Made by a program: the position numbers and the translations under genes. A stretch of 64,000 nt of DNA from Aurantiacibacter odishensis (lineage in GTDB: Bacteria > Pseudomonadota > Alphaproteobacteria > Sphingomonadales > Sphingomonadaceae), in NCBI RefSeq assembly GCF_003605195.1, contig NZ_QYOS01000024.1, positions 279,501-343,500 of the forward strand, given 5' to 3'. Every line of letters starts with the position of its first letter. Within the stretch, counting starts at the first letter, position 1. Below, one piece after another: positions 32,606 through 43,060 of the stretch. The notes beneath the pieces are model-generated. The model saw only the letters and a list, made by a program, of their open reading frames with translations, did no database searches and was not told where the DNA came from.

Positions 32606-34636
32606 TCAGTCTTCCTCGATCATCAGATCCGGGCGGCTGGGCGGCAGTTCCGCGTCGCGATCACCCGTTTCCAGGTAGGTGTCGAACCATTCCATCATGC
32701 GCAGGTTGTAGTCATAGCGCGAAGCGGCACGGGCGTTGCCGTGGCCTTCGCCGGGATAGAACACCAGGCGCAATGGCGTGTCGGGACGGCGCAGGCTGAT
32801 GTAGCGGTAAAGCTCCAGGCTCTGGCCGGGGTTCACGCGCGTGTCGGAATCGCCGTGCATGATCAGCAGCGGGGTATCGGCCCGGTCGGTGTAGTAGATC
32901 GGGCTGACTTCGAGGTAGTTCTGCCAGTCTTCCCACGGCCACTGGCGCGCGTGGACGAGATACATCTCGTTCGGGATGTCGCCGGTGCCGACCTTGCTGA
33001 TCTGGTTGGAAATGCCCACGAACATCACGCCCGCTGCAAACTCTTCGGAGTTGTAGGTGGAAGACCATGCCGTGGCATAGCCGCCGTAGGAACCGCCGGT
33101 GATGCCGGTGCGGTCCGCATCGGCGATGCCTTCTGCCGCCAGCGCGGCCTTGGCATCCACCAGGTCACGGAATTCGGGATCGGTGTAGTTGCCCGAGTGC
33201 GCCTTGGAGAACGCCGTGCCGTAGGCGGTGGAGCCACGGTAGTTCGGCAGGAACACGGCATAGCCTTGTCCGGCGGCAACCTGCCCCGGATTGGAATAGC
33301 TCGTCACCCAGCCGTTGCTCTCGTGCGCTTCCGGGCCGCCGTGCACGTCCAGGATCAGCGGCGCGCCGCCGGCGGGAACGCCGTCCACCGGCAGCACCAG
33401 CACGCCTTCGATCTCGGTCCCATCAGTGGCGGTGTAGGTGTAGGCGCGCTGTTCGCCGAAATCGATTTCCGACAGCCACGGGTTGTGGTTCGTCCAGCGG
33501 GTGAACTGGCCGTTGCTGAAGGCGAACAGCTCGTTGGGGTGGGTGGGGGAAGTGGCTTCCACCATCAGGCGGTTGCCGCCCTGCTGAAGGCTGGTGAGGA
33601 TCAATTCGCCCGGATCGTATTCGCGCTCTTCCTCGCCATCGGCGGAGTAGAAGCGCAGCACGCTCTGCACGCCCACGTGGACCAGCGCGGCGAGGCGGCC
33701 GTCGGCCATCCACTCTGTATCCATCACGGCTTCCGCCGCGCCTTCGTTCACGGCGGTGTAGCTGCCGGTCATCACGTCGACGATGTGCAGCGTGGTGGCG
33801 GCGGGATCGTTCTCGTCCACGCCTGCGACCATGGAAAGGTTCATGGAATCGGGCGAGAACTCGACGTCGCCGATCTTGCCCGGCGTTTCCACCACCGTCA
33901 CCGCGCCGGTGGCGAGGTTGACGAGGTTCACGCGCTGCGAGGTGAGCGAATCGTCCACCAGCGGCGTCGGCGCGGTAAGGATCATCGCGGTCTGGCCGTC
34001 GGGCGAAATGTCAAAGCCGCTGACGTAGCCGGGCACTTCGATCTGCGTGGGCTCGGCGTCTGCCTCGGTGCCGGTCGCATCGGCCACGAACATGCGGTTC
34101 AGGCGGAACTCTTCTTCGTAGACGACGGCGTTGAAGCCATCCTCGGATTCGCTCTCGCGATCCTCGTCGGGGGCGGCGGAAACCAGCATGTAGACGCGGC
34201 TGCCGTCGGGCGAGAAGGCGTAGTCGCCCACGCGAGCGTCTTCGACACCGGCAATCTTGCGATAGGCACCGCCATTGACGGGGATGCCCCAGACGGAGCG
34301 GTCATCATCGCCGTCGGCCCACAGGAAGGTGATCATGCTGCCATCGGGTGTGAAGTCGATGGAGGATACGCTCATGTCTTCCGGCAGGTAGGCGCGCACG
34401 TCATTCGCGCCATCGGCCATGAACAGTTGCTGCTTCGCCGTGCCGTCGTCCTCGCCTTGCGTCACGTCGGGCCAGTAGACGCGGGTATAGGCAACGTGGT
34501 TGCCATCCTGCGAGACGGCAACGGTACCGGTATATTCGATCTTTGCCACGTCCTGCGGCGTCATGTCGCGGGCAAGGGCAGGGGCGGCGGGAAGGGTAAG
34601 CGCTGTGGCCAGCAAGGCCGAACGAAGCAGGGTCAT
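32606..34636 (-). CDS. S9-family prolyl oligopeptidase / acylaminoacyl peptidase, secreted
   Basis: The 676 residues have a signal peptide ending APALA, an N-terminal beta-propeller (about 25-420, with TolB-like repeats such as FSPDGSRVYML), and a C-terminal alpha/beta hydrolase. The triad is Ser516 in GGSYGG, Asp598 in HGDSDTRV and His632 in GEGHGN. It probably trims short peptides in the periplasm. A separate promoter is expected since the upstream gene is divergent. Confidence 0.92.
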   Translation of the reverse strand: MTLLRSALLATALTLPAAPALARDMTPQDVAKIEYTGTVAVSQDGNHVAYTRVYWPDVTQGEDDGTAKQQLFMADGANDVRAYLPEDMSVSSIDFTPDGSMITFLWADGDDDRSVWGIPVNGGAYRKIAGVEDARVGDYAFSPDGSRVYMLVSAAPDEDRESESEDGFNAVVYEEEFRLNRMFVADATGTEADAEPTQIEVPGYVSGFDISPDGQTAMILTAPTPLVDDSLTSQRVNLVNLATGAVTVVETPGKIGDVEFSPDSMNLSMVAGVDENDPAATTLHIVDVMTGSYTAVNEGAAEAVMDTEWMADGRLAALVHVGVQSVLRFYSADGEEEREYDPGELILTSLQQGGNRLMVEATSPTHPNELFAFSNGQFTRWTNHNPWLSEIDFGEQRAYTYTATDGTEIEGVLVLPVDGVPAGGAPLILDVHGGPEAHESNGWVTSYSNPGQVAAGQGYAVFLPNYRGSTAYGTAFSKAHSGNYTDPEFRDLVDAKAALAAEGIADADRTGITGGSYGGYATAWSSTYNSEEFAAGVMFVGISNQISKVGTGDIPNEMYLVHARQWPWEDWQNYLEVSPIYYTDRADTPLLIMHGDSDTRVNPGQSLELYRYISLRRPDTPLRLVFYPGEGHGNARAASRYDYNLRMMEWFDTYLETGDRDAELPPSRPDLMIEED

Positions 34637-34770
34637 GGGCAGTATTGTCCTCTGGTGGTCTGTTTCAGTTGAAACCGCTAATAGCGTTTATGGTGCCGAG
34701 CGCAAATCTCGGCATGTTTCGGGCAAAACGCTGCTATTACAGCAAGCTCGTTGGAGGGGAGGAAATAGTA

Positions 34771-35169
34771 ATGGCAGAAGGACAGGATATACCCGCATGG
34801 ATCGCGCTGTTCATGGGGCTCTACGCCCTGGGCGCGGCGATCGGCGAATTGCGCAGCCCCGGAAGCTGGGCCGCGATGCTGGACGGGTTCGAGAACAACG
34901 AGGCGCTGCGCTTTCTCACCGGCATCGTGGTGCTGGCGCTGGGCGCGGCGATCTATCTCGTCAATCCCTATGATCCGGCTGACTGGCTATCCATCGTCAT
35001 CACGGTGATGGGTGCAGGGATGGTGCTGGAAGGCATGGTGATCCTTGGTTTCGGAAGGCCCTTCCTGCATTTCGCCAGCGCGATGATGGGCGCGGTCAAC
35101 CGTGCCTGGGCGCTGCTGTCGGCGGGGCTGGGCATCGTGCTGATTTGCGTGGCGATGTTGCGCTTCTAA
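34771..35169 (+). CDS. Small integral membrane protein, unknown function
   Basis: The ATG at 34771 follows GGAGGGGAGG and gives 132 residues with about four hydrophobic segments (WIALFMGLYALGAAIG, FLTGIVVLALGAAIYLV, SIVITVMGAGMVLEGMVILGF and ALLSAGLGIVLICVAML). No catalytic motif or family is recognised. It stands alone between divergent and convergent neighbours. Confidence 0.7.
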   Translation: MAEGQDIPAWIALFMGLYALGAAIGELRSPGSWAAMLDGFENNEALRFLTGIVVLALGAAIYLVNPYDPADWLSIVITVMGAGMVLEGMVILGFGRPFLHFASAMMGAVNRAWALLSAGLGIVLICVAMLRF

Positions 35170-35786
35170 CGCTCCGCCTGCTGCATCAGGGAAGAGGAAT
35201 AGGGCTGGAGCAGGGCGCTTGCGCTGCCCCACCCGGCGCGCAGCCACGTATCGTGTGCCCTGGGGTCGGGCGGCAGGATGACCGGCATCGCCTCGCGGCC
35301 CGCGCGCTTCAGCTCGGCATTGGGCGCGCAGGTGAGGAGGGCGAAGCCGGGCACCTCGCTATCCTTCCACACGCCCGCCATGGCGAACACCGGCTGGTCC
35401 GCACAGGCGAACCAGTGCTGGCGGCGCTTGCCGTCTGTGCCGATGCGGCCCCATTCCATGAAGGCGGTGGCAGGCACGATGCAGCGGAACTCCGGATTGC
35501 GCAGGTTGCCGATCCAGAACGGGCTGTCTGGATTACGCACGCTCAGCACCGGGCGCGCGGCGTCGTGCGCGCTGGGTGGCGGCGGCACACCCCATAGGCG
35601 CGGCACCATGCGGCGCGGCTGGTTCGGCTCACCCGGTCCGGCAATGAACTCACGCCCCGTGGTGATGACGGGCGCGAATTCGCCCGGCGCCACATGGCCG
35701 CCCGGCCACGGATCGTCGCCCGTGCGCAGGCCGAAAGCACGCCGGATGGCCGCAGCATCGGCATCGAGACGGTAGAGCATGGTCAC
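35166..35786 (-). CDS. SRAP (SOS-response-associated) family protein lacking catalytic Cys and His
   Basis: The 206 residues have SRAP landmarks: an N-terminal LYRL, a CIVPATAFMEWG motif with the conserved Glu, a HWFACADQPVFAMAGVW strand and MPVILPPD. Active members begin Met-Cys, with Cys2 forming the link to abasic DNA, and have a His three residues before the conserved MP. Here the start reads V/M-T-M-L-Y-R and that region reads GREAMP, so both residues are missing. The GTG at 35786 aligns best with family starts; an ATG at 35780 is also possible. It overlaps the preceding plus-strand gene by 4 bp tail to tail. Confidence 0.78.
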   Translation of the reverse strand: MTMLYRLDADAAAIRRAFGLRTGDDPWPGGHVAPGEFAPVITTGREFIAGPGEPNQPRRMVPRLWGVPPPPSAHDAARPVLSVRNPDSPFWIGNLRNPEFRCIVPATAFMEWGRIGTDGKRRQHWFACADQPVFAMAGVWKDSEVPGFALLTCAPNAELKRAGREAMPVILPPDPRAHDTWLRAGWGSASALLQPYSSSLMQQAER

Positions 35787-35799
35787 GCAGGCACCACCC

Positions 35800-37398
35800 C
35801 TACGGTGCGTAGTAGGTCGGCGAGCCCGGCCCCACCGGCAGGCCGAACACGAAGGTCCACAGGTAGAAGAACGCACTCCACGCGGTGATGAAGAAAATCG
35901 TGTAGGGCAGCATCATCGCGATCAGCGTGCCCACGCCAAGGTCCTTCTGGTAGCGCGTCGCCCAGGCGAGGATCAGCCCGAAATAGCTCATCATCGGCGT
36001 GATGATGTTGGTGGTGCTATCGCCGATGCGATAGGCCGCCTGGATCGCCTCGGGCGCGTAACCGATCAGCATCAGCATTGGCACGAAGATGGGCGCGGTG
36101 ACGGCCCACTGCGCCGATGCAGAGCCCAATGAGAGGTTGATGATCGCGCAGATCAGGATGAAGGCGAAGAACACGACAGGCCCCGTCATCCCGCTTTCCA
36201 CCAGGAAATTCGCGCCCGTTACCGCGGTGATCGCGCCAAGATTGGTCCAGCCGAAGAAGGCCACGAACTGCGCGGCGAAGAACACCAGCACGATGTAGAG
36301 ACCGAGCGCGGAGAGCGCTTCGGACATGGCATCGATCACGTCGCGGTCGCTCTTCATGGAGCCCGTCACGCGGCCGTAGGTGTAGCCGATGGTGATGAAG
36401 AAGATAAGGATCCACACCACGAACCCGTCGAAGAAGGGCGAATCCATCCGGTCGCCCGTTTCCGCGTTGCGCAGCACGCCCCATTCGGGAACCAGCGTCA
36501 GCGCCATGAAGGCGAGCACGCCAAGCAGCGCCACGCCCGACCAGCGCAGGCCCTTGCGCTCGGTATCGGTGAGCGGCTGCATCATGCCTTCGTCCAGCAC
36601 GTCCGGATCGGCCTTGCTGGCATCGTACGGCCCCAGCTTGGGCTCCACGATGTAGATCGACACCAGCGAGCCGATGATGGTGACAAGGAAGGTGCTGGCG
36701 AACATGAAATACCAGTTGGCCGTGGCAAGCACGGTGTAATCGGGATCGATCAGCTGTGCGGCTTCCTGCGTGATGCCCGCCAGCAGCGGGTCGATCGTGC
36801 CGATCAGCAGGTTGGCGCTGTAGCCGCCCGAAACGCCTGCAAAGGCCGCCGCCATGCCAGCCAATGGGTGCCTGCCCAGCGCATAGTAGATCGCGCCGCC
36901 CAGCGGAATCAGCACCACGTAGCCTACTTCGCTGGCGGTGTTGGAGATGATGCCGGCGAACACGATGGCCACCGTCACCAGTTTGGGCGGCGCGCCCAGA
37001 ACCATGCTCCGCACGGCAGCGGAGAGCAGCCCCGATTTCTCCGCCACGCCCACGCCCAGCATCGCCACCAGCACCACGCCCAAGGGCGCGAAGCTGGTGA
37101 AGTTGTCGACAAGGCCGGTAAATATGCGCCGCACCCCGTCGCCGTTCATCAGGCTGACCGCGCGGATCATGCCATCCTCCGCCACGTTCGGCGCGCCGGC
37201 GGGCCGAGGGTCTTCCACCGCCACGCCTAGCCAGCCGAACAGGCCGGAGACGAGCACGATGCCCACCGCCAGCAGGGCGAACAGCGTGACCGGGTGCGGC
37301 AGCAGGTTGCCCAGCCACTCCACCCCGTCGAGGAAGCGAGTGAAGGCGTTGCGCTTGCCTTGCTTGTATTCGTGCGTGGGAGTGGGAAGTTCTGTCAT
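35800..37398 (-). CDS. AbgT-family transporter
   Basis: The 532-residue inner-membrane protein has about 11-12 helices and two re-entrant regions. FAGIISNTASEVGYVVLIPLGGAIYYALGRHP and the C-terminal RIGDSTTNIITPMMSYFGLIL are AbgT hallmarks. The family imports p-aminobenzoyl-glutamate or exports sulfonamides. No abgA/B hydrolase is adjacent, so the substrate is open. The SRAP-like gene follows 13 bp later. Confidence 0.92.
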   Translation of the reverse strand: MTELPTPTHEYKQGKRNAFTRFLDGVEWLGNLLPHPVTLFALLAVGIVLVSGLFGWLGVAVEDPRPAGAPNVAEDGMIRAVSLMNGDGVRRIFTGLVDNFTSFAPLGVVLVAMLGVGVAEKSGLLSAAVRSMVLGAPPKLVTVAIVFAGIISNTASEVGYVVLIPLGGAIYYALGRHPLAGMAAAFAGVSGGYSANLLIGTIDPLLAGITQEAAQLIDPDYTVLATANWYFMFASTFLVTIIGSLVSIYIVEPKLGPYDASKADPDVLDEGMMQPLTDTERKGLRWSGVALLGVLAFMALTLVPEWGVLRNAETGDRMDSPFFDGFVVWILIFFITIGYTYGRVTGSMKSDRDVIDAMSEALSALGLYIVLVFFAAQFVAFFGWTNLGAITAVTGANFLVESGMTGPVVFFAFILICAIINLSLGSASAQWAVTAPIFVPMLMLIGYAPEAIQAAYRIGDSTTNIITPMMSYFGLILAWATRYQKDLGVGTLIAMMLPYTIFFITAWSAFFYLWTFVFGLPVGPGSPTYYAP

Positions 37399-37598
37399 CG
37401 AATGGCCTTTGGCAGGGTCAGGGGATGGCGGGCAATCATGCCTAGCGGCATTGCCGACATACTCAATACGGGCAGATTGACCTCGCCTGACTGGCCAGTG
37501 GACGAACGTCAGCCGGCGGGTAACGAATTATGCTTATGGCAGTTCGCGCGTTTCGTGTGCAGACCGCGTGTGATGCGAACTGGGGGAACTATTCGGAG

Positions 37599-38195
37599 AT
37601 GGGTAAGCTGATCCCGAACCGGCTGACGATAATTGTCTCGCTCGCTATCGCGATAGTCGCCGTCGCCGTGCTGCTGGCGATGGGACGCCCGCCGATCTGC
37701 GAGTGCGGATACGTGAAGCTGTGGCACGGCCAGATCAACGATGCGGGCAACAGCCAGCACATCGCCGACTGGTACACGCCCAGCCACATCATTCACGGGA
37801 TGATCTTCTACGCGCTGGGCTGGTGGTTGTTCGTGCGCCGAGGCTGGGCAGGCGCCAACGGGGCTCGCTGGGGATTGCCGCTTGCGGTCTTCCTGGAGGC
37901 AGCGTGGGAAGTGCTGGAAAATACCGAAATGGTCATCAACCGCTTCCGCGCTGTCACCGCCAATTTCGGTTATTCGGGCGACAGCGTGCTGAATTCCGCC
38001 GCCGATATCGGCTGGATGGCATTCGGCTTCTGGCTCGCCCTGCGCCTGCCGGTGAAGTGGACCGTGGCTCTGGCCGTGTTCGGTGAACTGCTGGCGGGAT
38101 ACGTGGTGCGTGACGGCCTGACGCTCAACGTCATCATGCTGCTGTTCCCGATAGAGGCGATTGCCGAATGGCAGGCGGCGGGCGGGGTGGCCTAG
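37599..38195 (+). CDS. DUF2585 / UPF0314-type membrane protein
   Basis: The ATG at 37599 (after GGAGATG) gives 198 residues. It has an N-terminal helix (LTIIVSLAIAIVAVAVLLAM), the conserved PPICECGYVKLWHG and DWYTPSHIIHGMIFYALGWW motifs, and VFLEAAWEVLENTEMVINRFR before two more helices. These are the family signatures; no function is known. Confidence 0.82.
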   Translation: MGKLIPNRLTIIVSLAIAIVAVAVLLAMGRPPICECGYVKLWHGQINDAGNSQHIADWYTPSHIIHGMIFYALGWWLFVRRGWAGANGARWGLPLAVFLEAAWEVLENTEMVINRFRAVTANFGYSGDSVLNSAADIGWMAFGFWLALRLPVKWTVALAVFGELLAGYVVRDGLTLNVIMLLFPIEAIAEWQAAGGVA

Positions 38196-38236
38196 ACGCG
38201 GCCTAGACTCAGGCGTCTGCGACGCGTAACACGGCG

Positions 38237-40253
<2,017 letters not shown>

Positions 40254-40424
40254 AGAATTTTTTAGGTTCCTCAAGCATCTCCGTGCAAACGATGTATCGA
40301 ATGGACTAGGGCATATCGTAGGTTCGATTTGTGCGATCAAAAGAGGAACGTCAGTGGAAAAATTGAGTTTGATTGCTGCATGATATTGTGCGATTCAGAA
40401 GTCCCACCACCGAGGAGAACCGCC

Positions 40425-40631
40425 ATGGCTGAACGAAAGCAGTTCGTTAAGCGGCCGCCAGAAAATGCTGAACTAAACGAACTTCTGGAGGCGGCGAAGG
40501 GCAGAGAAGTTAGCGAAGAAGAGTTGGAAGAACAGCGTGTAAGCTTCGCTTTCGGCAATGCCGGTGATGCGGAAAACATAACTAAAGATAGTATGCGCGC
40601 CGCCTCACGTCAGATTCGCCTTTACGCTTAA
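40425..40631 (+). CDS. FicA/VbhA-like antitoxin
   Basis: The 68-residue protein after CGAGGAG is charged and helical, with EEELEEQRVSFAFGNAGDAEN in the middle. Size, position 43 bp before a Fic gene and helical pattern fit class I Fic antitoxins, which insert a helix with [S/T]xxxE[G/N] into the toxin's ATP pocket. Here the motif would be Ala46-x3-Glu50-Asn51, with Ala replacing Ser/Thr. Base composition is visibly less GC-rich than its neighbours. Confidence 0.65.
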   Translation: MAERKQFVKRPPENAELNELLEAAKGREVSEEELEEQRVSFAFGNAGDAENITKDSMRAASRQIRLYA

Positions 40632-40643
40632 GGAAAAATGGAG

Positions 40644-40670
40644 AAGGGCTCGCGAAAGCGGGCCCTTTTT
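40644..40670 (+). terminator. Intrinsic terminator between antitoxin and Fic toxin
   Basis: AGGGCTCGC and GCGGGCCCT pair around a GAAA tetraloop (one G-U pair) and are followed by a six-T run. The T run ends 4 bases before the Fic ATG. It should stop most transcription between the two genes and removes any room for a normal ribosome-binding site. Confidence 0.85.
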
Positions 40671-40674
40671 GTGT

Positions 40675-41271
40675 ATGGCTTTACGTAAAAATGATGATCC
40701 TGATCTCTATGCGCGCGTAGAGGAAAAGAATCTACTTAGGCAATATGACCTCCTGACAAACTGCATCGAGATCGGTCTCCGCAGAGGCATCGATTGCTTC
40801 GACAAGTATGTACTGTGGAGTTTGAATTCCGCAGCTACTGCAAACATCGCACAGCACGGAGGTCGGTACCGCGAGCAGCCGATTTATGTGGGAAACCACA
40901 TCCCCCCTCATTTCGACCGTGTGCCGAGTTTGATGGATCAGTTCATATCGGACGTTCATGAGAATTGGGACATCTTGACCGGTCCAACAGAAATGGGCGC
41001 GTACGCCTTGTGGCGAATGAATTGGATTCATCCTTTTGTCGAGGGAAATGGGCGCACTGCAAGAGCTGCTTGCTACTACCTAATCTGCCTACGCGCAGGT
41101 CGTCTGCTCCCTGGTGCGAAGATTGTACCAGAACGGATAAGGGAGAACAGGCCAGCTTATTATGCTGCCTTGCAGGAGGCCGATAAAGCATGGGCTGCCG
41201 GGCATTTCGACGTCTCTGTGTTGTCGAACTATCTGAATGGCTTGCTAGCGGACCAACTGGCAAATCGCTGA
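40675..41271 (+). CDS. Fic-domain protein (FicT-like AMPylating toxin)
   Basis: The 198 residues contain a complete Fic motif, His119-Pro-Phe-Val-Glu-Gly-Asn-Gly-Arg-Thr-Ala-Arg130, matching HPFx[D/E]GNGRxxR, so it should be catalytically competent. Stand-alone FicT proteins of this size, encoded after a small antitoxin, AMPylate type II topoisomerases; the target here is inference. The ATG at 40675 has no Shine-Dalgarno, only the terminator T run upstream; a TTG at 40669 is no better. Codon use and GC are lower than in surrounding genes, suggesting horizontal transfer. Confidence 0.87.
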   Translation: MALRKNDDPDLYARVEEKNLLRQYDLLTNCIEIGLRRGIDCFDKYVLWSLNSAATANIAQHGGRYREQPIYVGNHIPPHFDRVPSLMDQFISDVHENWDILTGPTEMGAYALWRMNWIHPFVEGNGRTARAACYYLICLRAGRLLPGAKIVPERIRENRPAYYAALQEADKAWAAGHFDVSVLSNYLNGLLADQLANR

Positions 41272-41602
41272 TATCGTTATAGAATAAAATCAGAATGCGG
41301 TTTTGGAGAACGCTTACAGCCGCGGCTAATGAAGCTGAGCGCAAGCGAAAGAATTTGATGATACAGTCAGATTAAAAGCAATCGTTAGCCAACCCCGCCC
41401 AACCCTGCTACAGCGCCCCCGCTTACGTCGATAACCCGCGACGGACTTCTAGATTTGCCTACCGCCGCTTGCCCACAGGCTTCCATGCCAGGGCCCCGGC
41501 GTTAAACAGACTACGACTTCCTTTTCGATGGCGATTTGCATTTGCCGTGTCCGCACTTCCGTGGACGCGGTCACACACATACGTTCTCGAAAGGAACACA
41601 TC
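41272..41602. other. 331-bp gap between the Fic gene and the cold-shock gene
   Basis: No convincing gene. The first part is as AT-rich as the Fic pair and may be the rest of the acquired islet. The last 100 bp probably include the promoter and structured leader of the csp gene, as is common for cold-shock genes. No tRNA or attachment repeat was recognised. Confidence 0.5.
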
Positions 41603-41815
41603 ATGGCCAAGACCGGCACCGTAAAATTCTTCAACGCAGACAAGGGCTATGGCTTCATCCAGCCCGACGATGGCTCGCCCGACAGCTTCGTTCACATCAC
41701 CGCCGTGCAGGCGGCCGGCATGCAGACGCTCGATAAGGAGCAGCGCCTCAACTACGAAGTCGAAACCGGCCGCAACGGCAAGGAAAGCGCCGTGAACCTC
41801 TCGGCCGCCGACTGA
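41603..41815 (+). CDS. Cold-shock-domain protein (CspA family)
   Basis: The ATG at 41603, after AAAGGAAC, gives 70 residues. RNP1 (KGYGFIQPDD) and RNP2 (SFVHITAV) are present, so it is a single nucleic-acid-binding cold-shock domain acting as an RNA chaperone. A hairpin terminator follows. Confidence 0.93.
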   Translation: MAKTGTVKFFNADKGYGFIQPDDGSPDSFVHITAVQAAGMQTLDKEQRLNYEVETGRNGKESAVNLSAAD

Positions 41816-41866
41816 TCTGAACTCCTGTTTCCGCCTACGGTCGTGGGCGGACAGGAGGGCGAAACG

Positions 41867-41893
41867 CGAGGGGGCCACGTGCCCCCTCGTCTT
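41867..41893 (+). terminator. Hairpin terminator after the csp gene
   Basis: CGAGGGGGC and GCCCCCTCG form a perfect 9-bp stem with a 5-base loop, followed by a weak TCTT tract, about 50 bp after the csp stop. Confidence 0.55.
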
Positions 41894-41932
41894 CGCTCTC
41901 CTGATTTCACCCCCAGTCAGCGAGGCCGAACG

Positions 41933-42169
41933 ATGTCGCAGAACTACCATTTCTACAAACAGCGCGCCGACGAAGCCGCTGCCGATGCCGATTCCGCCGA
42001 GCTTGAGAACGTGCGCCAGCGATACCTCGACGCCGAGAAGACCTGGCGCGGGCTGGCAGAACAGGCCCGCAAGGTGGAGGACGACCGCGCCACCGCCAAG
42101 CAGGAGCGCCTGCAACGCATCGCCGCCGAGGAAGCGGCTGCCGAAGCCGCGGGACACGAAGGCGAGTAA
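41933..42169 (+). CDS. Small charged coiled-coil protein, unknown
   Basis: The 78-residue protein (MSQNYHFYKQRADEAAADAD...) is almost all Ala, Glu, Arg and Gln in a heptad-like pattern, with no hydrophobic segment or signal peptide. Codon use is normal and a strong terminator follows. The ribosome-binding site is poor. No function is proposed. Confidence 0.6.
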   Translation: MSQNYHFYKQRADEAAADADSAELENVRQRYLDAEKTWRGLAEQARKVEDDRATAKQERLQRIAAEEAAAEAAGHEGE

Positions 42170-42216
42170 CTCTTCCGCACGCTCCGGGTGAGCGAGCTTT
42201 CGACAAGCAAGGCACG

Positions 42217-42257
42217 AAAAAAGCCCGCCCCGGATGCTCGCCGGCGCGGGCTTTTTC
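42217..42257. terminator. Bidirectional intrinsic terminator
   Basis: GCCCGC and GCGGGC form a stem with a long internal GC-rich loop, flanked by AAAAAA on the left and TTTTT on the right. It can serve both the small plus-strand gene ending at 42169 and the minus-strand lipoprotein ending at 42293. Confidence 0.8.
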
Positions 42258-42292
42258 GTATGGCCTGTGGGAGTGGCCTGTATCGGCGGGGG

Positions 42293-42736
42293 TTACATCG
42301 CGCCGTTGGTGACGGGCATCTCCGCATCGGGCAGCGCGGCAAGCTCCTCAGCGGTCATGCCGGTCTGGATGTCCATGTCGTCGCCGTTGGTAACGGCGGT
42401 CAGGCCGTCCATCGGCACTTCCACCCAGCGATCGGGTTCGGTGTCTTCCAGTTCGATCACCAGCCCGCTCACCGCGCCATCCGCGCCGCGACGTACCATT
42501 TCCACGTCGCCGAGGTCGGTGCCGTCGGCCGTCATCAGGTCGGCATCGAGAAGCTGCGTCTCCGTCATGCCCAGCGCGGCCTCGTCCATCCCGGCGGCAG
42601 CGGCGCTCTGGTCCGCCTGCATTTCCATCTGGTCTTCCATGCGCTCTGCCTCCTGCTCGGCAGCGGAATCGCCGCAGGCGGCCAGCAGGGCGCAGCTTGC
42701 GGCAAGGGTGGCCATGGTCAGCTTGTTGGTGGTCAT
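42293..42736 (-). CDS. Lipoprotein with PRC-barrel-like domain
   Basis: The 147 residues have a lipobox (ASCALLAACG, lipidated Cys21), a Glu/Gln/Met-rich linker, then LLDADLMTADGTDLGDVEMVRRGADGAVSGLVIEL, which resembles a PRC-barrel, a domain of stress-linked proteins in alphaproteobacteria. An exact EcfG-type promoter lies upstream, supporting a general-stress role. Confidence 0.72.
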   Translation of the reverse strand: MTTNKLTMATLAASCALLAACGDSAAEQEAERMEDQMEMQADQSAAAAGMDEAALGMTETQLLDADLMTADGTDLGDVEMVRRGADGAVSGLVIELEDTEPDRWVEVPMDGLTAVTNGDDMDIQTGMTAEELAALPDAEMPVTNGAM

Positions 42737-43060
42737 CGGTCTTTCCTTCTGAAACTGTTGGACAATAACGGGGCGGGCGGCGGCTCGTTCCGATTATGGC
42801 GACATCGGGGCAAGCGCCTTTCGGGGGATGCAAGGCCGGACCCTCGGTGCAGGTTCTTTCCTACATCTGGCCGGGCGTGCTCCGCCCGCGCGCATGAGCA
42901 TTACCGCCGTCTCCCCGTCCGCCCGCAAGCATCGCCGAAAGGGGCGCGCGCCCGGAGTGCTTTTTCGTTCCAGGACACTGTTCCAGGTGTTCCAGGTTGC
43001 CTCCCCCGCCGGGCCTGCCATAATCGCGTCAGGGCTTGTCGGACGCATAAGGGGGCGACG
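42737..43060. other. 324-bp divergent intergenic region
   Basis: No gene is convincing. It holds the EcfG promoter of the lipoprotein gene at its left end and three direct copies of GTTCCAGG at 42967, 42980 and 42989 towards the DUF1772 gene. Confidence 0.5.
42767..42791 (-). promoter_or_regulatory. EcfG-type general-stress promoter of the PRC-like lipoprotein gene
   Basis: On the minus strand GGAAC, 16 bp, CGTTATT is an exact consensus match, 30 bp before the start at 42736. Confidence 0.65.

Noticed and set aside
32249-34672. 807-codon plus-strand open frame opposite the S9 peptidase
   Set aside because: It is a shadow frame; the minus strand has a signal peptide and complete catalytic triad.
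41272-41602. Possible att site or tRNA next to the Fic islet
   Set aside because: No tRNA-like fold and no flanking direct repeat or integrase gene were found by eye.
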